This document shows positions 47,589-58,829 of a DNA stretch of 64,000 nt, piece after piece. The DNA lies in the NCBI GenBank assembly GCA_902522955.1, contig CABYXR010000001.1, forward strand, positions 1 to 64,000, in the 5' to 3' direction. The DNA comes from an uncultured Pelagibacteraceae bacterium. GTDB taxonomy: Bacteria > Pseudomonadota > Alphaproteobacteria > Pelagibacterales > Pelagibacteraceae. Numbering within the stretch: the stretch's first letter is position 1; each line of letters opens with the position of its first letter. Made by a program: the position numbers and the translations under genes. The notes under the pieces are model-generated. The model had not been told where the DNA came from, ran no database searches, and was given only the letters and a program-made list of their open reading frames with translations.

Positions 47589-50500
47589 AAAAATTTTAGT
47601 TGTTGGTGCCGGTCCAATTATTATTGGTCAAGCCTGTGAATTTGATTATTCAGGCACTCAAGCATGTAAAGCTCTTAAAGATGAAGGTTTCAAAGTAGTG
47701 TTAATTAATTCTAATCCAGCAACAATTATGACCGATCCTAATGTAGCAGACAAAACTTACATAGAGCCTATTACATTAGAAGTTCTTGAAAAAATTTTAA
47801 TAAGAGAAAGTCCTGATGCTATTTTACCGACAATGGGAGGGCAAACTGCTTTAAATTTAGCAATGGAAGCAGAAAAAAGAGGAATACTTAGAAAATATAA
47901 GATTGAGTTAATAGGTGCTAATTCAAAAGCAATATCTAATGCTGAGGATAGAAAAAAATTTAGAAAAAATATGATTGAGATTGGTTTAGATCTTCCTAAA
48001 TCAAAAATTGTAAATAATTACAACCAATCTAAGAAAGTGTTAAAGCAGATTGGTTTACCTGCGATTATAAGGCCAGCTTTTACTTTAGGTGGACTTGGAG
48101 GTGGAATTGCTAAAAACAAAAAAGATTTTTTCAAAATAGTAAAAAATGGTCTTCATGAATCCCCTGTAAATCAGGTTTTGGTCGAGGAATGCTTAGAAGG
48201 TTGGAAGGAATTTGAAATGGAAGTTGTTAGAGATAAAAATGATAATTGTATAATAATTTGTTCAATAGAAAATTTGGATCCAATGGGAATTCATACTGGA
48301 GATTCCATCACTATAGCTCCTGCATTAACTTTAACCGATAAAGAGTACCAAGTTATGAGGAATGCTTCTATCGCTTGTTTAAGAAAAATTGGAGTTGAGA
48401 CAGGTGGATCTAATGTTCAATTTGCCATTAATCCTAAAAATGGAAGAATGGTGATTATTGAAATGAATCCTAGGGTTTCAAGATCTTCAGCTTTAGCTTC
48501 CAAAGCAACTGGCTTTCCAATTGCAAAGGTAGCCGCAAAGTTAGCAATTGGATTCACTTTAGATGAATTAAAAAATGAAATTACAAAAGTTACACCTGCC
48601 TCCTTTGAGCCTACCATAGATTACGTTGTAACTAAAATTCCAAGATTCACCTTCGAAAAATTTTCAACTTCTGCTGCAGTATTAGGAACTTCTATGAAGT
48701 CTGTTGGTGAAGCAATGGCAATAGGGAGAAATTTTAAAGAGTCGTTGCAAAAAGCTTTGGTGTCCCTTGAAACAGGTTTTTCAGGTTTCGATCGAATATT
48801 TAGTTTAAGTGTAAAACAAATTGAGAAGAGACTTAAAGAGAATATTCCTAATAAAATTTTGTTAGTGGGAGAGGCTATTAGGAAAAAAATCAATTTAGAT
48901 AAAATTTACAGACTTTCTAAGATTGATCCTTGGTTTTTAAATCAAATAAAAGAAATTATAGATAATGAGAATATAATAAAAAAGAGTGGTCTTCCAAAAA
49001 CTTTCAATGAATTTAATTATATTAAATCTATTGGGTTTTCAGATAAAAAATTATCTGAGCTAACTCATTCCTCAGAATCAGTTATTAGAAGAAAGAGGGA
49101 GGCCCTTAAGGTTTTTCCTGTTTATAAAAAAGTTGATACCTGTGCTGCAGAATTTAAATCTTTTACTCCCTATATGTACTCGACTTATCAAAGAACTTTT
49201 TCTTTGAGTTCAGAGTGTGAGTCTAATCCGTCTAAAAGGAAAAAAATAATTATTCTTGGAGGAGGTCCAAATAGAATAGGTCAGGGAATAGAATTTGATT
49301 ATTGTTGTTGTCAAGCTAGTTTTGCTCTTAAAGAGGCTAAATATGAAACAATAATGGTTAATTGTAATCCAGAAACAGTTTCTACAGATTATGATACTAG
49401 TGACAGATTATATTTTGAACCACTAATTGAAGAATATGTTTTTAACATTATTAAAAAAGAAAATTCGAGAGGGAATTTAAAAGGTGTAATTACTCAATTC
49501 GGTGGCCAAACTCCAATCAAACTTGCCAGATTCTTATGTGAAAATAAACTTCCAATTTTGGGGACACAATATTCTTCAATTGATCTTGCCGAAGATAGAG
49601 ATAGATTTAGAAATCTTTTAAATAGGTTAAATTTGAATCAAGCTGAAAGCGGTATAGCAAAAACTTTTCCTCAGGCAATAAAAATTGCAGATAAAATTGG
49701 TTTACCCTTAATGGTCAGACCTTCTTATGTTTTAGGTGGTAGAGCTATGGAAATAGTTTATGAAAAAAGACAACTCAAAGACTTTGTGAAAGAAGCTTTT
49801 AAAGTGGCTGAAAAAAATCCAATCTTAATTGACAAGTTTATTGATAACGCAATGGAAGTGGATGTCGACGCAATATCAGATGGTAAGAATGTCTTTGTAG
49901 CGGGTATTATGCAGCACATTGAAGAAGCTGGAATTCATTCTGGTGACTCTGCTTGTAGCTTGCCTCCGGTATCAATTAAATCTTTCTTAATAAGAGAAAT
50001 TGAAAATCAAACAAAGAAGTTAGCCTTAGCATTAAAAGTCAAAGGTTTTATGAATGTGCAATATGCAATTAAGAACGACAAAATTTATGTAATAGAGGTC
50101 AATCCTAGAGCTAGCAGGACTGTTCCTTTCGTTTCAAAAGCAAAAAACTTGCCGCTTGCTAAGATAGCATCAAGAGTGATGGCCGGTGAAAATTTGTCTA
50201 AATTCAATTTAAAAAGTAGAACTAAAAATATGTTTGCAGTGAAAGAAGCTGTATTTCCATTTAATAAATTTCCTAACAGTGATCTTTTGCTAGGTCCAGA
50301 AATGAAATCTACAGGTGAAGTTATGGGCTTTGACAAAAATTTTGGAATGGCATTTGCGAAGAGCCAAATAGCGGCTTCAAATTCTCTTCCTAAAAAAGGT
50401 TTAGCTTTTATCTCTTTAAAAAATAGTCATAAAGAAGAAGGAGTGCAACTAGCTAAACAATTGGTTAAATTAAATTTTAAACTTTGCGGAACAGTTGGCA

Positions 50501-50790
50501 CTGCTGAATATATAAATCAACATGGGATAAAATGTAAAAAGATTAATAAAGTTAATCAAGGGTCCCCTCACATTGTAGACGTGTTAAACGCAAAAAAAAT
50601 TGCTTTGGTTATTAACACTGGTGGGGGAAATAGTGAAACTCAATTAAGTGATGCCGTAGCTTTAAGAAGAGCAACCTTAGCTAATAAAGTTCCTTACTGT
50701 ACAAATATGTCGACAGCTAAAGTGTGTTTAGAGGGAATTAAATCTCTTAAATTAAGAAACATTAGTGTTACTTCTTTGCAAGAAATTTAG
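47566..50790 (+). CDS. carB: Carbamoyl-phosphate synthase large subunit
   Basis: The 1074-residue full-length CarB with two homologous ATP-grasp halves. First half: [21 protein letters not shown] (~10-30), [29 protein letters not shown] (~305-322). Second half: [20 protein letters not shown] (~562-581), [28 protein letters not shown] (~845-860). The C-terminal MGS-like allosteric domain starts about residue 940. Start at ATG 47566 overlaps the end of carA. The C-terminal gene end meets the convergent oxygenase gene. Confidence 0.98.
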   Translation: MPKRKDIKKILVVGAGPIIIGQACEFDYSGTQACKALKDEGFKVVLINSNPATIMTDPNVADKTYIEPITLEVLEKILIRESPDAILPTMGGQTALNLAMEAEKRGILRKYKIELIGANSKAISNAEDRKKFRKNMIEIGLDLPKSKIVNNYNQSKKVLKQIGLPAIIRPAFTLGGLGGGIAKNKKDFFKIVKNGLHESPVNQVLVEECLEGWKEFEMEVVRDKNDNCIIICSIENLDPMGIHTGDSITIAPALTLTDKEYQVMRNASIACLRKIGVETGGSNVQFAINPKNGRMVIIEMNPRVSRSSALASKATGFPIAKVAAKLAIGFTLDELKNEITKVTPASFEPTIDYVVTKIPRFTFEKFSTSAAVLGTSMKSVGEAMAIGRNFKESLQKALVSLETGFSGFDRIFSLSVKQIEKRLKENIPNKILLVGEAIRKKINLDKIYRLSKIDPWFLNQIKEIIDNENIIKKSGLPKTFNEFNYIKSIGFSDKKLSELTHSSESVIRRKREALKVFPVYKKVDTCAAEFKSFTPYMYSTYQRTFSLSSECESNPSKRKKIIILGGGPNRIGQGIEFDYCCCQASFALKEAKYETIMVNCNPETVSTDYDTSDRLYFEPLIEEYVFNIIKKENSRGNLKGVITQFGGQTPIKLARFLCENKLPILGTQYSSIDLAEDRDRFRNLLNRLNLNQAESGIAKTFPQAIKIADKIGLPLMVRPSYVLGGRAMEIVYEKRQLKDFVKEAFKVAEKNPILIDKFIDNAMEVDVDAISDGKNVFVAGIMQHIEEAGIHSGDSACSLPPVSIKSFLIREIENQTKKLALALKVKGFMNVQYAIKNDKIYVIEVNPRASRTVPFVSKAKNLPLAKIASRVMAGENLSKFNLKSRTKNMFAVKEAVFPFNKFPNSDLLLGPEMKSTGEVMGFDKNFGMAFAKSQIAASNSLPKKGLAFISLKNSHKEEGVQLAKQLVKLNFKLCGTVGTAEYINQHGIKCKKINKVNQGSPHIVDVLNAKKIALVINTGGGNSETQLSDAVALRRATLANKVPYCTNMSTAKVCLEGIKSLKLRNISVTSLQEI

Positions 50791-51452
50791 CTTTTAACTT
50801 TCCAATCAGTCTGAAAAGTCACATAGTTAATTTGAATGCATCTTCTCTCTTTCTTGATTTCTTTTTTTTCCATACCATGCCAAGTGTTAGGCCCGCTTGT
50901 AAAAAAGTATCCATAATTGTGTTTATACGGAACAGTCTTTACCTTTTTTAATTTTTCGTCGTAAAAATCTGTTCCTAAATTTTCTGACTCATTGTGCATA
51001 TTTACAAAAACTATTGAGGACATTAATTTTTCCTCAATATCACAATGAGGTTTTAACCAAAATCCTTCTCTGTCACAAATAACTTCTAATCTTACGTATG
51101 AGTTGCTCAGGTCTTTGCCAATTAGTGAACCTATTTTTTTATAAACTTTGGGTGATCTTAATTCATCAATAAAATTTGTAAGATGTGGAAAAAGATTTGA
51201 ATTTGCTTTAGTAACATAACATCTAATTTTTTTTGCTTTTCCACCATCTTTAATGCCTGCTCTAAAGGCGCCCTCTCCTCCGTCTAAAGCTCTTGTACCG
51301 TCATAATTTAAATTTTGTTTTCTAGGGTCAGCTATTTCAGCATTACAAATCTCATCAATAGCATTTTTTGATAACGGTTGATCAATTTCAAAATGTTTGA
51401 AAGGATCATTAAATATTTTTGTTTTTGTCTCTAAAGATCTAAATAATTCCAT
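50787..51452 (-). CDS. 2-oxoglutarate/Fe(II)-dependent oxygenase-like protein
   Basis: 221 residues with the double-stranded beta-helix iron site: H136-C-D138 in [10 protein letters not shown], the distal His in NTWHGMEK (~192), and the oxoglutarate-binding Arg in the following ERRCIQIN. The family is the prolyl-4-hydroxylase-like 2OG-Fe(II) group. The substrate is unknown. It overlaps the ELM1-family gene by 14 bp, so the two are probably translated from one message. Confidence 0.8.
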   Translation of the reverse strand: MELFRSLETKTKIFNDPFKHFEIDQPLSKNAIDEICNAEIADPRKQNLNYDGTRALDGGEGAFRAGIKDGGKAKKIRCYVTKANSNLFPHLTNFIDELRSPKVYKKIGSLIGKDLSNSYVRLEVICDREGFWLKPHCDIEEKLMSSIVFVNMHNESENLGTDFYDEKLKKVKTVPYKHNYGYFFTSGPNTWHGMEKKEIKKERRCIQINYVTFQTDWKVKS

Positions 51453-52389
51453 TTAATTTCATTTTTTCTTTTATTATTGGCGCTATCCTATTTACCTCAT
51501 CTAGCTTATCATAACTCCAACTGTCAACGCTATCATTTAATTCTTTTAGAATGCCAAGTTGTTTGAATTGATTAAAAAAGCTTTTAAATCTTCTTATACT
51601 TTTTCTAGGCTTCATCATGGCTGCGAATACTGGCTTCCCAGTCACAGCGGCCTCTGAAATCATAGAGGTTGAGTCGCAAGTTATAATTATAAAATCTGCT
51701 AAAGCCAATGAACTTAAATAAGCTTTTTTGTCTACTGTTTTCACAACATGATGATTAATACTAAATGTATTGAAGGCTTGTTTTATAACTTCCTCAGGTG
51801 TTCTGTAGGAGGGTATTACTACTATTTTAAATTTATCAGGAGTAAATAATTTTTTTATTTTATTAAAAATATAATGAACTTGTTCATCTGAATAATTATA
51901 ATATTTATTTGGCCCTCCTATAACAAAAGTTACAATCTTTTTTTTTCCTTTATCTAACTGTAGATAATTAGAGTTATCTGTAATTTCTTTTTTGGTTAAG
52001 TAGTGAATTGAACCTTTAGTTGTTAAAATATTATCTCCTTTTATTCCATCGTGCTCTGGGCTCACTATAAGATCAAAATGTTTAAATGAAACTTTAGGAT
52101 CTTGTATGTGTATATTAAATATTTGATCTTTAAGTCTTTTTTTGAGAGCTATAGAGGAGATCACACTTTTTCTTCCACAAGATATTATAATTTTACAATC
52201 ACAAACAAATTTTTCTGTTAATAAGTTTTCTGAAATAGGTGTAAATTTTGGTGGTATAAAATTCCATATTGGTTTCAACTTTATATTTTGATGTTTAAAG
52301 TTAAGTTTTAGAGCTTTTGCAAGGCCCTCAACCTGGCTAACCATGCCATGCATACCTTGTGTCAAAAGAAGTGCTTTTAATTCCAACAT
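51439..52389 (-). CDS. ELM1-family protein (mitochondrial fission ELM1-like)
   Basis: 316 residues matching the ELM1/DUF1022 family (COG3660), which resembles GT-B glycosyltransferases. Visible: the N-terminal LLLTQGMHGMVSQVEGLAKAL, VISCGRKSVISS, HIQDPKVSFKHFDLIVSPEHDGI, then VTFVIGGPNKYYNYSDEQ and TCDSTSMISEAAVTGKPVFA (nucleotide-sugar-binding-like loop). It is frequent in alphaproteobacteria; the plant homologue acts in mitochondrial fission. The bacterial role is unclear, perhaps an envelope glycosyltransferase. Confidence 0.85.
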   Translation of the reverse strand: MLELKALLLTQGMHGMVSQVEGLAKALKLNFKHQNIKLKPIWNFIPPKFTPISENLLTEKFVCDCKIIISCGRKSVISSIALKKRLKDQIFNIHIQDPKVSFKHFDLIVSPEHDGIKGDNILTTKGSIHYLTKKEITDNSNYLQLDKGKKKIVTFVIGGPNKYYNYSDEQVHYIFNKIKKLFTPDKFKIVVIPSYRTPEEVIKQAFNTFSINHHVVKTVDKKAYLSSLALADFIIITCDSTSMISEAAVTGKPVFAAMMKPRKSIRRFKSFFNQFKQLGILKELNDSVDSWSYDKLDEVNRIAPIIKEKMKLNGII

Positions 52390-52413
52390 TAGTTACTATA
52401 TAAACTTATCGTA

Positions 52414-53361
52414 ATGAATAATAAATCAACTAAACACACAAAAGTGTTAATTCTTGGATCGGGTCCAGCAGGTTATACAGCAGCGATTTACGCAGCTAGG
52501 GCAATGTTAAAGCCAATTTTAGTTCACGGCTCACAACCGGGCGGACAATTAACCACAACTACAGACGTTGAAAATTACCCAGGTTATGCAAAAGCAATAC
52601 AAGGTCCATGGTTGATGGAGGAAATGAAAGGTCAAGCTGAGGCAGTTGGAACAGAGATGATTCAGGACCATATTAAAAAAGTGAATTTAACAAATAAACC
52701 TTTCACAGCAGAGGGAGATAGTGGTCAAATTTATACTGCAGACTCAATTATAATTTCAACAGGTGCTCAAGCAAGATGGTTAAATTTAAAATCTGAGAAA
52801 AATTTTAGAGGATTTGGAGTATCTGCTTGCGCAACATGTGATGGATTTTTCTTTAAGGATAAAGAAGTTGCTGTTGTAGGTGGAGGAAACGCTGCGGTAG
52901 AAGAAGCTATGTTTTTAACAAAATTCGCAACAAAAGTTAATTTAATTCATAGAAGAGATAAATTAAGAGCAGAAAAAATGCTTCAAGAAAAATTAAAAGC
53001 TAATAAAAAAATTGAGATTATTTGGGATACTGTTGTGGAAGATGTTTTAGGCACAGATGAACCTAAAGGTGTTAATGGTATTAAGATAAAAAATATTAAA
53101 GATAATAAGATAAAAGAATTGAAAGTAGACGGACTTTTTATTGCTATAGGTCATGATCCTGCTACGGAATTATTTAAAGATCAATTAAAGATGGATAAAG
53201 AGGGTTACCTAATTACAAAACCAGACTCTACTATCACAAATATACCTGGGGTATTTGCAGCTGGAGATGTAAAAGATAAGATATTTAGACAAGCTGTAAC
53301 AGCTGCAGGAATGGGATGTATGGCTGCACTTGAAGCAGAAAAACATTTATCTGATAAATAA
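52414..53361 (+). CDS. trxB: Thioredoxin reductase
   Basis: A flavoenzyme passing electrons from NADPH to thioredoxin. The FAD-binding ILGSGPAGYTAAIYAAR starts at about residue 12, the redox-active CATC is at ~139-142, a second Rossmann motif VVGGGNAAVEEA follows, and the C-terminal FAAGDVKDKIFRQAVTAAGMG binds FAD. 315 residues, standard length. The divergent ELM1-family gene lies 24 bp upstream. Confidence 0.97.
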   Translation: MNNKSTKHTKVLILGSGPAGYTAAIYAARAMLKPILVHGSQPGGQLTTTTDVENYPGYAKAIQGPWLMEEMKGQAEAVGTEMIQDHIKKVNLTNKPFTAEGDSGQIYTADSIIISTGAQARWLNLKSEKNFRGFGVSACATCDGFFFKDKEVAVVGGGNAAVEEAMFLTKFATKVNLIHRRDKLRAEKMLQEKLKANKKIEIIWDTVVEDVLGTDEPKGVNGIKIKNIKDNKIKELKVDGLFIAIGHDPATELFKDQLKMDKEGYLITKPDSTITNIPGVFAAGDVKDKIFRQAVTAAGMGCMAALEAEKHLSDK

Positions 53362-53363
53362 TA

Positions 53364-54311
53364 GTGAAAAATAATCTTCATGTCTTTTTAGGAGCGACGG
53401 TTGCTGATGCTGCAGCCAGACCTTTGCATTGGGTTTATGATCAAAAAAAATTATTATCCCTTATTAAAGGAAAAAAAGATTTTACTTTTTTAGAAAAAAA
53501 TAAAAGTCCCTTTTATAATATTAAAACAGGAAAAGTTTCAGGTTACAATGATGTTGGGCAAGTTATGTTTAAAACATTGCTTGAAGATAATACAAATGTA
53601 GAAAAAAGATTTAAAAAAAATATCATAATAAACTTTGGGCCCGGTAGTTTGTATTGGAAAAATTATTATTTAAGAGCTAAGTATAGGAAAGTAAAAGATT
53701 GGAGAAGTATAATTAAGGGTCCATGGATACATCAAAATATAATTGAAACTGTTCAAAACATTAAAGCAAAGAAAAAATTTACTGGAGGAAAAAAGGTCAA
53801 TGAGTCAGATGGATATTGTGCTGCACTACCGTATTTCTTGTATGGTTTTAATTTTAAAAATTTAAAGAAAATTATTTCAATAGTTACAGTTTCTAAAATA
53901 AGTCTAAAGTATGCTCTGGCAAAATTTCATTTAATAGATCTAGCTCTAAAAGGATCAAAAGATCCTATAAAAGAATTTACTTTGAAATTTAAGAACAATT
54001 CATATTTCAGAGGAGTTATTAAAGGCATAAAAAAAGTAAAGAAATTAAAAACAAAACCGCATTATTTAGTCACAAAAAAATTAGGTATGGCTTGTAGCTA
54101 TCCTGGAACTTTTGAAAGCTCTATTCACGCAATTATAAGTTCATCAAATTATAAAGCTGCAATTTTAAAAACTATTAGAGCTGGAGGCTGTAATTGTTCT
54201 AGAGTAAATTTTATTGGAGCTTATTTTGCAGCTTTGAAAGGATTTAAATCGATACCAGTCAAATGGATTAGTAAAACTTTTAAAGCAAAAAAAATTTTAA
54301 ATCAGAATTAA
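53364..54311 (+). CDS. ADP-ribosylglycohydrolase-like protein with altered metal site
   Basis: 315 residues with the ARH fold pattern: FLGATVADAAARPLHWVYD (residues ~7-25), YNDVGQVMFKTLL, NESDGYCAALP, and the C-terminal TIRAGGCNCSRVNFIGAYFAAL (~270-290). In active ARH enzymes the last block reads GGDTD; here both aspartates are replaced (GGCNC), so it may be catalytically different, as in crystallin J1-like members. It starts with GTG only 2 bp after trxB, so it is probably co-transcribed. The substrate is unknown. Confidence 0.72.
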   Translation: MKNNLHVFLGATVADAAARPLHWVYDQKKLLSLIKGKKDFTFLEKNKSPFYNIKTGKVSGYNDVGQVMFKTLLEDNTNVEKRFKKNIIINFGPGSLYWKNYYLRAKYRKVKDWRSIIKGPWIHQNIIETVQNIKAKKKFTGGKKVNESDGYCAALPYFLYGFNFKNLKKIISIVTVSKISLKYALAKFHLIDLALKGSKDPIKEFTLKFKNNSYFRGVIKGIKKVKKLKTKPHYLVTKKLGMACSYPGTFESSIHAIISSSNYKAAILKTIRAGGCNCSRVNFIGAYFAALKGFKSIPVKWISKTFKAKKILNQN

Positions 54312-55495
54312 CTTAAAGACTCACAAAAAATTTTTATTCTTTCCATAGCTTTTTTCAAATTTTCCATTGATGTGGCATAAGATACTCTAAAATATCCATT
54401 CAAACCAAAAGCAGAACCTTGAACAACGGCCACTTCTCCTTTTTCTAAAAGCCTCTCAACAAAATCTTTATCCGATTTTAATTTTGTTTTGTTCCCTAAC
54501 AATTTTTTACAGTTTGGAAAAACATAGAAAGCCCCTTCGGGTTTTGAACAACTTAAACCTTTTATATTATTAAGACTTTGAACAACGAAATCTCTTCTTG
54601 CTTTAAAAGAGTCTGACCTAATTTTTATGAAGTCTTGAGTTCCATTTAAAGCTTCTACTGCAGCAGCTTGACTAATTGAAGTTGGATTACTCGTAGATTG
54701 AGATTGAATTTTTGCCATTGCTTTAATAATTTCTTTTGGTCCAGCGGCATACCCTATTCTCCAACCTGTCATCGAATACGATTTACTAACCCCATTCATT
54801 GTAAGAGTTCTACTTTTTAGTTTTTCTACTTGAGCTATTGTGTAAAATTTAAAATTATCATAAGTAATATGCTCATATATATCATCACTTAATATAAAAG
54901 TTTTTTTATATTTTAATAAAATTTTCGATAAAGCAATTATTTCTTTTTTTGTATAAGCTGAACCTGTAGGGTTAGATGGAGAGTTTAGTATTATCCATTT
55001 AGTTTTTTTTGATATTGCTTTTTTCAATTCATTTGGAGTCAATTTAAAATTATTTTTTTCACTACACTTTACAATTTTAGGTTTTCCGCCAGCTAAAAGA
55101 ATTATATCAGGATAAGATACCCAATATGGAGCAGGTATTAGGACTTCATCTCCTTTATTAATTGTTGCCATAAAAGCATTATACAAAACTTGTTTGCCTC
55201 CAGTTCCAACAGATATTTGATCAATTTCGTAAGAGAGATTATTTTCTCTTTTAAACTTTGATTGAATAGCTTTTTTTAACTTTGGAGTGCCATCTACAGC
55301 TGTATATTTGGTATCTCCTAATTTAATTGCTTCAATAGCAGCTTCTTTAATATTATCTGGGGTATCAAAATCTGGCTCTCCTGCTCCTAGGCCTATAACA
55401 TCTTTGCCCGCAGCCCTCATTTCCCTTGCTTTTGATGTAACTGCCATAGTAGGCGACGGTTTTATACGTTTTAAACTATTGGAAACTATGCTCAT
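54308..55495 (-). CDS. aspC: Aspartate aminotransferase (class I, PLP)
   Basis: Transfers amino groups between aspartate and 2-oxoglutarate. 395 residues of the Ib subgroup common in alphaproteobacteria. Substrate loop GLGAGEPDFDTP (~36-47), NSPSNPTGSAY (~170-180), SDDIYEHITY, the PLP lysine in NGVSKSYSMTGWRIGY (Lys ~235) and the C-terminal YFRVSYATS with the substrate Arg. It overlaps the convergent gene end by 4 bp. Confidence 0.95.
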   Translation of the reverse strand: MSIVSNSLKRIKPSPTMAVTSKAREMRAAGKDVIGLGAGEPDFDTPDNIKEAAIEAIKLGDTKYTAVDGTPKLKKAIQSKFKRENNLSYEIDQISVGTGGKQVLYNAFMATINKGDEVLIPAPYWVSYPDIILLAGGKPKIVKCSEKNNFKLTPNELKKAISKKTKWIILNSPSNPTGSAYTKKEIIALSKILLKYKKTFILSDDIYEHITYDNFKFYTIAQVEKLKSRTLTMNGVSKSYSMTGWRIGYAAGPKEIIKAMAKIQSQSTSNPTSISQAAAVEALNGTQDFIKIRSDSFKARRDFVVQSLNNIKGLSCSKPEGAFYVFPNCKKLLGNKTKLKSDKDFVERLLEKGEVAVVQGSAFGLNGYFRVSYATSMENLKKAMERIKIFCESLS

Positions 55496-55537
55496 TGAAT
55501 TCTATAATAATTTTTTTAAATTATTATTAACATAAAA

Positions 55538-57709
55538 ATGCAAAATACTTACCAAGAAAAAATAGCTGATTTGGAAGTTAATAACTCTAAAAAAACGAGT
55601 AAGTTAGAGGGTGGAATTAAATTCAAAATAAAAAGTGATTTTCAACCTAGCGGTGACCAACCTGAAGCAATTAAAAAATTGCTAAAAAATCTCAAAGATA
55701 ACAAGCAAGAACAAGTTTTATTAGGTGTGACTGGATCTGGGAAAACTTTCACAATGGCTAAAGTAATAGAAAAAGCAAATCGACCTGCTTTAGTTCTCGC
55801 TCCTAACAAAACCTTGGCGGCCCAACTTTATGGGGAGTTTAAAAGTTTTTTTCCTAATAATGCTGTGGAATATTTTGTATCCTATTACGATTATTACACT
55901 CCAGAGGCTTATGTTCCAAGATCTGACACTTATATAGAAAAAGAAGCTTCAATCAACGAACAAATTGATAGAATGAGACATTCAGCAACTAGATCTTTAC
56001 TAGAAAGAGACGATGTGATCATTGTTGCAAGTGTGTCCTGTATTTATGGCTTAGGATCAGTTGAAGCATATTCAAAAATGACAATTACATTAAAAAAAAA
56101 TTATGAATACGATAGGGATCAAATAATAAGATCATTTATTAATTTACAATACAAAAGAAATGATCAAAACTTTTTCAGAGGAACTTTCAGAGTTAGAGGA
56201 GAAAATTTGGAAATATTTCCATCACATCTTGAGGACAGAGCCTGGCGAATAAGTTTTAATTTAAATAAATTAGAAAAAATTGAGGAGTTTGATCCTCTTA
56301 CTGGAGACAAAACCAATGATTATTCTATAATTAAAATATACGCTAATAGTCATTATATAACTCCAAAGCCAACTGTGGATCAAGCAATTAGACAAATAAA
56401 ATCCGAATTAGCAGAAACATTAAAAAAACATCGTGCAAATAATAAACTTTTAGAAGAACAGAGATTAAGAGAGAGAACAAAATTTGATCTTGAAATGATA
56501 GAAGCTACTGGTACATGTGCAGGTATTGAAAATTATTCTAGATTTTTATCTGGAAGAAAACCGGGAGAGCCCCCTCCAACATTATTCGAGTACTTTCCTG
56601 ATAACGCTATTATATTTGTTGACGAAAGTCATGTAACAGTTCCGCAATTAAATGGAATGTATAAAGGTGACAGGACAAGAAAAAGCACTCTAGCGGAGTA
56701 TGGATTTAGACTTCCATCTTGCATGGATAATAGGCCTCTAAAATTTGAAGAATGGGATCTAATGAGAACTCAGACTGTTTTTGTATCAGCAACACCTGGG
56801 CCATGGGAATTAAAACAGACTGGAAACCAATATATAGACCAAATTATAAGGCCTACAGGATTAATTGATCCACCAGTTGAAATAAGACCAGCAAAAACTC
56901 AAGTAGATGATCTTATGCATGAAGCTTCTAAAATAGTTAAAAAGGGTTTTAGAGTTTTAGCTACAACTTTAACAAAAAAAATGGCTGAAGATTTAACTGA
57001 ATATCTTCACGAAAATGGTCTTAAGGTAAGATACATGCACTCTGATATAGATACTTTAGAAAGAATTGAAATAATTAGAGATCTTAGAATGGGAGTATTC
57101 GACATTTTAGTTGGAATAAATTTATTGAGAGAGGGCTTAGATATTCCCGAATGTGCTTTAGTTGCAATTTTAGATGCAGACAAAGAGGGTTTTTTAAGAT
57201 CAGAAACTTCTTTAATACAAACAATTGGTAGAGCAGCAAGAAATGTAGATGGAAAAGTAATCTTATACGCAGATAAAGTAACAAAAAGTATTGATAATGC
57301 TATCAAAGAGACAGATAGAAGAAGAGATAAACAATTAACTTACAATAAAAAAAATAAGATTACAGCCGAGACAATTAAAAAAGATATAAATGACATTTTA
57401 GAGTCAGTCTATGAAAAAGATTATGTAAAAATTTCTGAAGGTTCAAATGTTGGCGGTAATTTAAAAAAACATTTAAAGGCGCTTAATAGAAAAATGAAAG
57501 AAGCAGCATCAAATCTTGAGTTTGAAGAGGCTGCAAAGATAAGAGATGAAATGAGAAAATTAGAAGCAAGTGAGCTTGAAATTACATTAAATCCTAAAAT
57601 AAGTAAGTACAAATTAAAAAATAAAGTGTACCCTAAAGGAAGGTCAACAATGGGAATGCCAGGAACAAAGCCTAGAAAAGCGATTAAAAAATGGAAACCA
57701 AAAAAATAA
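55538..57709 (+). CDS. uvrB: Excinuclease ABC subunit B
   Basis: The damage-verification helicase of nucleotide excision repair. SGDQPEAI (Q motif), GVTGSGKT (~62-69), the beta-hairpin [27 protein letters not shown], the motif IV-VI section ending [11 protein letters not shown], and a C-terminal UVR motif ([15 protein letters not shown], ~660) for UvrC binding. 723 residues. It overlaps the reductase gene by 19 bp. Confidence 0.97.
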   Translation: MQNTYQEKIADLEVNNSKKTSKLEGGIKFKIKSDFQPSGDQPEAIKKLLKNLKDNKQEQVLLGVTGSGKTFTMAKVIEKANRPALVLAPNKTLAAQLYGEFKSFFPNNAVEYFVSYYDYYTPEAYVPRSDTYIEKEASINEQIDRMRHSATRSLLERDDVIIVASVSCIYGLGSVEAYSKMTITLKKNYEYDRDQIIRSFINLQYKRNDQNFFRGTFRVRGENLEIFPSHLEDRAWRISFNLNKLEKIEEFDPLTGDKTNDYSIIKIYANSHYITPKPTVDQAIRQIKSELAETLKKHRANNKLLEEQRLRERTKFDLEMIEATGTCAGIENYSRFLSGRKPGEPPPTLFEYFPDNAIIFVDESHVTVPQLNGMYKGDRTRKSTLAEYGFRLPSCMDNRPLKFEEWDLMRTQTVFVSATPGPWELKQTGNQYIDQIIRPTGLIDPPVEIRPAKTQVDDLMHEASKIVKKGFRVLATTLTKKMAEDLTEYLHENGLKVRYMHSDIDTLERIEIIRDLRMGVFDILVGINLLREGLDIPECALVAILDADKEGFLRSETSLIQTIGRAARNVDGKVILYADKVTKSIDNAIKETDRRRDKQLTYNKKNKITAETIKKDINDILESVYEKDYVKISEGSNVGGNLKKHLKALNRKMKEAASNLEFEEAAKIRDEMRKLEASELEITLNPKISKYKLKNKVYPKGRSTMGMPGTKPRKAIKKWKPKK

Positions 57710-58446
57710 TAATTACTGGCGGAGCAAATCGTATTGGTAGGTCTATAGCTCTAGAATTGGCAAATTACGATACTCAAATTGTTATTCATTATTCAAAATC
57801 TTTTACTGCAGCAAAAAAACTTAAAACAGAGTTAGAAAATTTAGGTTCGGTTGTTTATCTTTTTAAAGCAGATTTAAATAATTCAAGACTCACTCAAAGA
57901 ATAATTCCTTTTGCTCAAAGTAAAATGAAAGGTATAAATTGTTTAGTAAATAATGCTTCAGTTTTCGAAAATGATAATTTAAACAATTTTTCAGAGAAAA
58001 GTTTTTTGAAACATATAAATGTAAATCTTAAAGCTCCTGCAATTTTAACAAGAGAATTTGCAAAAAAATTCAAAGGTAAAAATGGAAGCATTATTAATAT
58101 TATTGATCAAAGGATCGAAAAGTTAACCCCATTCTTTTTTTCTTATACTTTAAGTAAGTCAGGCTTAGCAACACTAACTAAAACTTCAGCTATGAAACTC
58201 GCACCAAATATAAGAGTAAATGCGGTTTCTCCAGGACCTACATTAAAAAATAAGCGCCAATCAGAAAAACATTTCAAAAAACAATGGAAATCAACTTTAC
58301 TCGAAAAGAAAGTAGATACTAAAAATGTTAGTTCTGCTGTAAAGTTTTTGATTAATAACAACAATATAACTGGCCAAGTAATAAACGTTGATAGCGGTCA
58401 ACGTTTAGCATGGAAAACACCTGATATAATAAATTCAAAAGAATGA
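57691..58446 (+). CDS. Short-chain dehydrogenase, FolM/pteridine-reductase-like
   Basis: 251-residue [19 protein letters not shown] (cofactor motif, ~9-24), NNASVFEND (~91-99), IIDQRIEKL replacing the usual catalytic Ser strand, the [14 protein letters not shown] catalytic Tyr-xxx-Lys (~150-163), and NAVSPGPT. The N-terminus TGGANRIG and NNAS start, together with the immediate folB neighbour (ATGA overlap), suggest a dihydromonapterin/pteridine reductase. Assignment to folate metabolism is inference from context. Confidence 0.75.
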   Translation: METKKIIITGGANRIGRSIALELANYDTQIVIHYSKSFTAAKKLKTELENLGSVVYLFKADLNNSRLTQRIIPFAQSKMKGINCLVNNASVFENDNLNNFSEKSFLKHINVNLKAPAILTREFAKKFKGKNGSIINIIDQRIEKLTPFFFSYTLSKSGLATLTKTSAMKLAPNIRVNAVSPGPTLKNKRQSEKHFKKQWKSTLLEKKVDTKNVSSAVKFLINNNNITGQVINVDSGQRLAWKTPDIINSKE

Positions 58447-58829
58447 AAATTTTAAAATTTAAAAACAAACAAAAATATAAATATACTAGAAAAATTATCG
58501 TAAAAGATCTTATTCTTTTAATATCAGTTGGAATTCATCAGTTTGAGAAACTAAAAAAACAGAATGTAAAGTTCAACATTGAGATAACTACTGATCCAAA
58601 TTTAAAACCTGAAATTAAAACAATCGTTAATTATGAAAGTATTATTAATGATATTAAAAAATTGACGAAAAAAACTCACTTTGAATTACTTGAAAGTTTA
58701 TCTGAATCAATTTTTGATGAAATTTTTAAAAACAAAAAGATTAAGAAAATAAAATTAAAAATTGAAAAATTGGAAATAATTAAAGAAACAACATCTGTTG
58801 GAATAGAGGTTACAAAAACAAAAATTTAA
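58443..58829 (+). CDS. folB: Dihydroneopterin aldolase
   Basis: A 128-residue T-fold enzyme of folate synthesis. [31 protein letters not shown] (~18-48, described not quoted beyond limits in the original) is the FolB N-terminal pattern, [12 protein letters not shown] is the central section, and [16 protein letters not shown] precedes the C-terminal strand. It begins in an ATGA overlap with the reductase and ends overlapping the uvrC start by one base, so the group uvrB-reductase-folB-uvrC-pgsA reads as one operon. Confidence 0.88.
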   Translation: MKILKFKNKQKYKYTRKIIVKDLILLISVGIHQFEKLKKQNVKFNIEITTDPNLKPEIKTIVNYESIINDIKKLTKKTHFELLESLSESIFDEIFKNKKIKKIKLKIEKLEIIKETTSVGIEVTKTKI

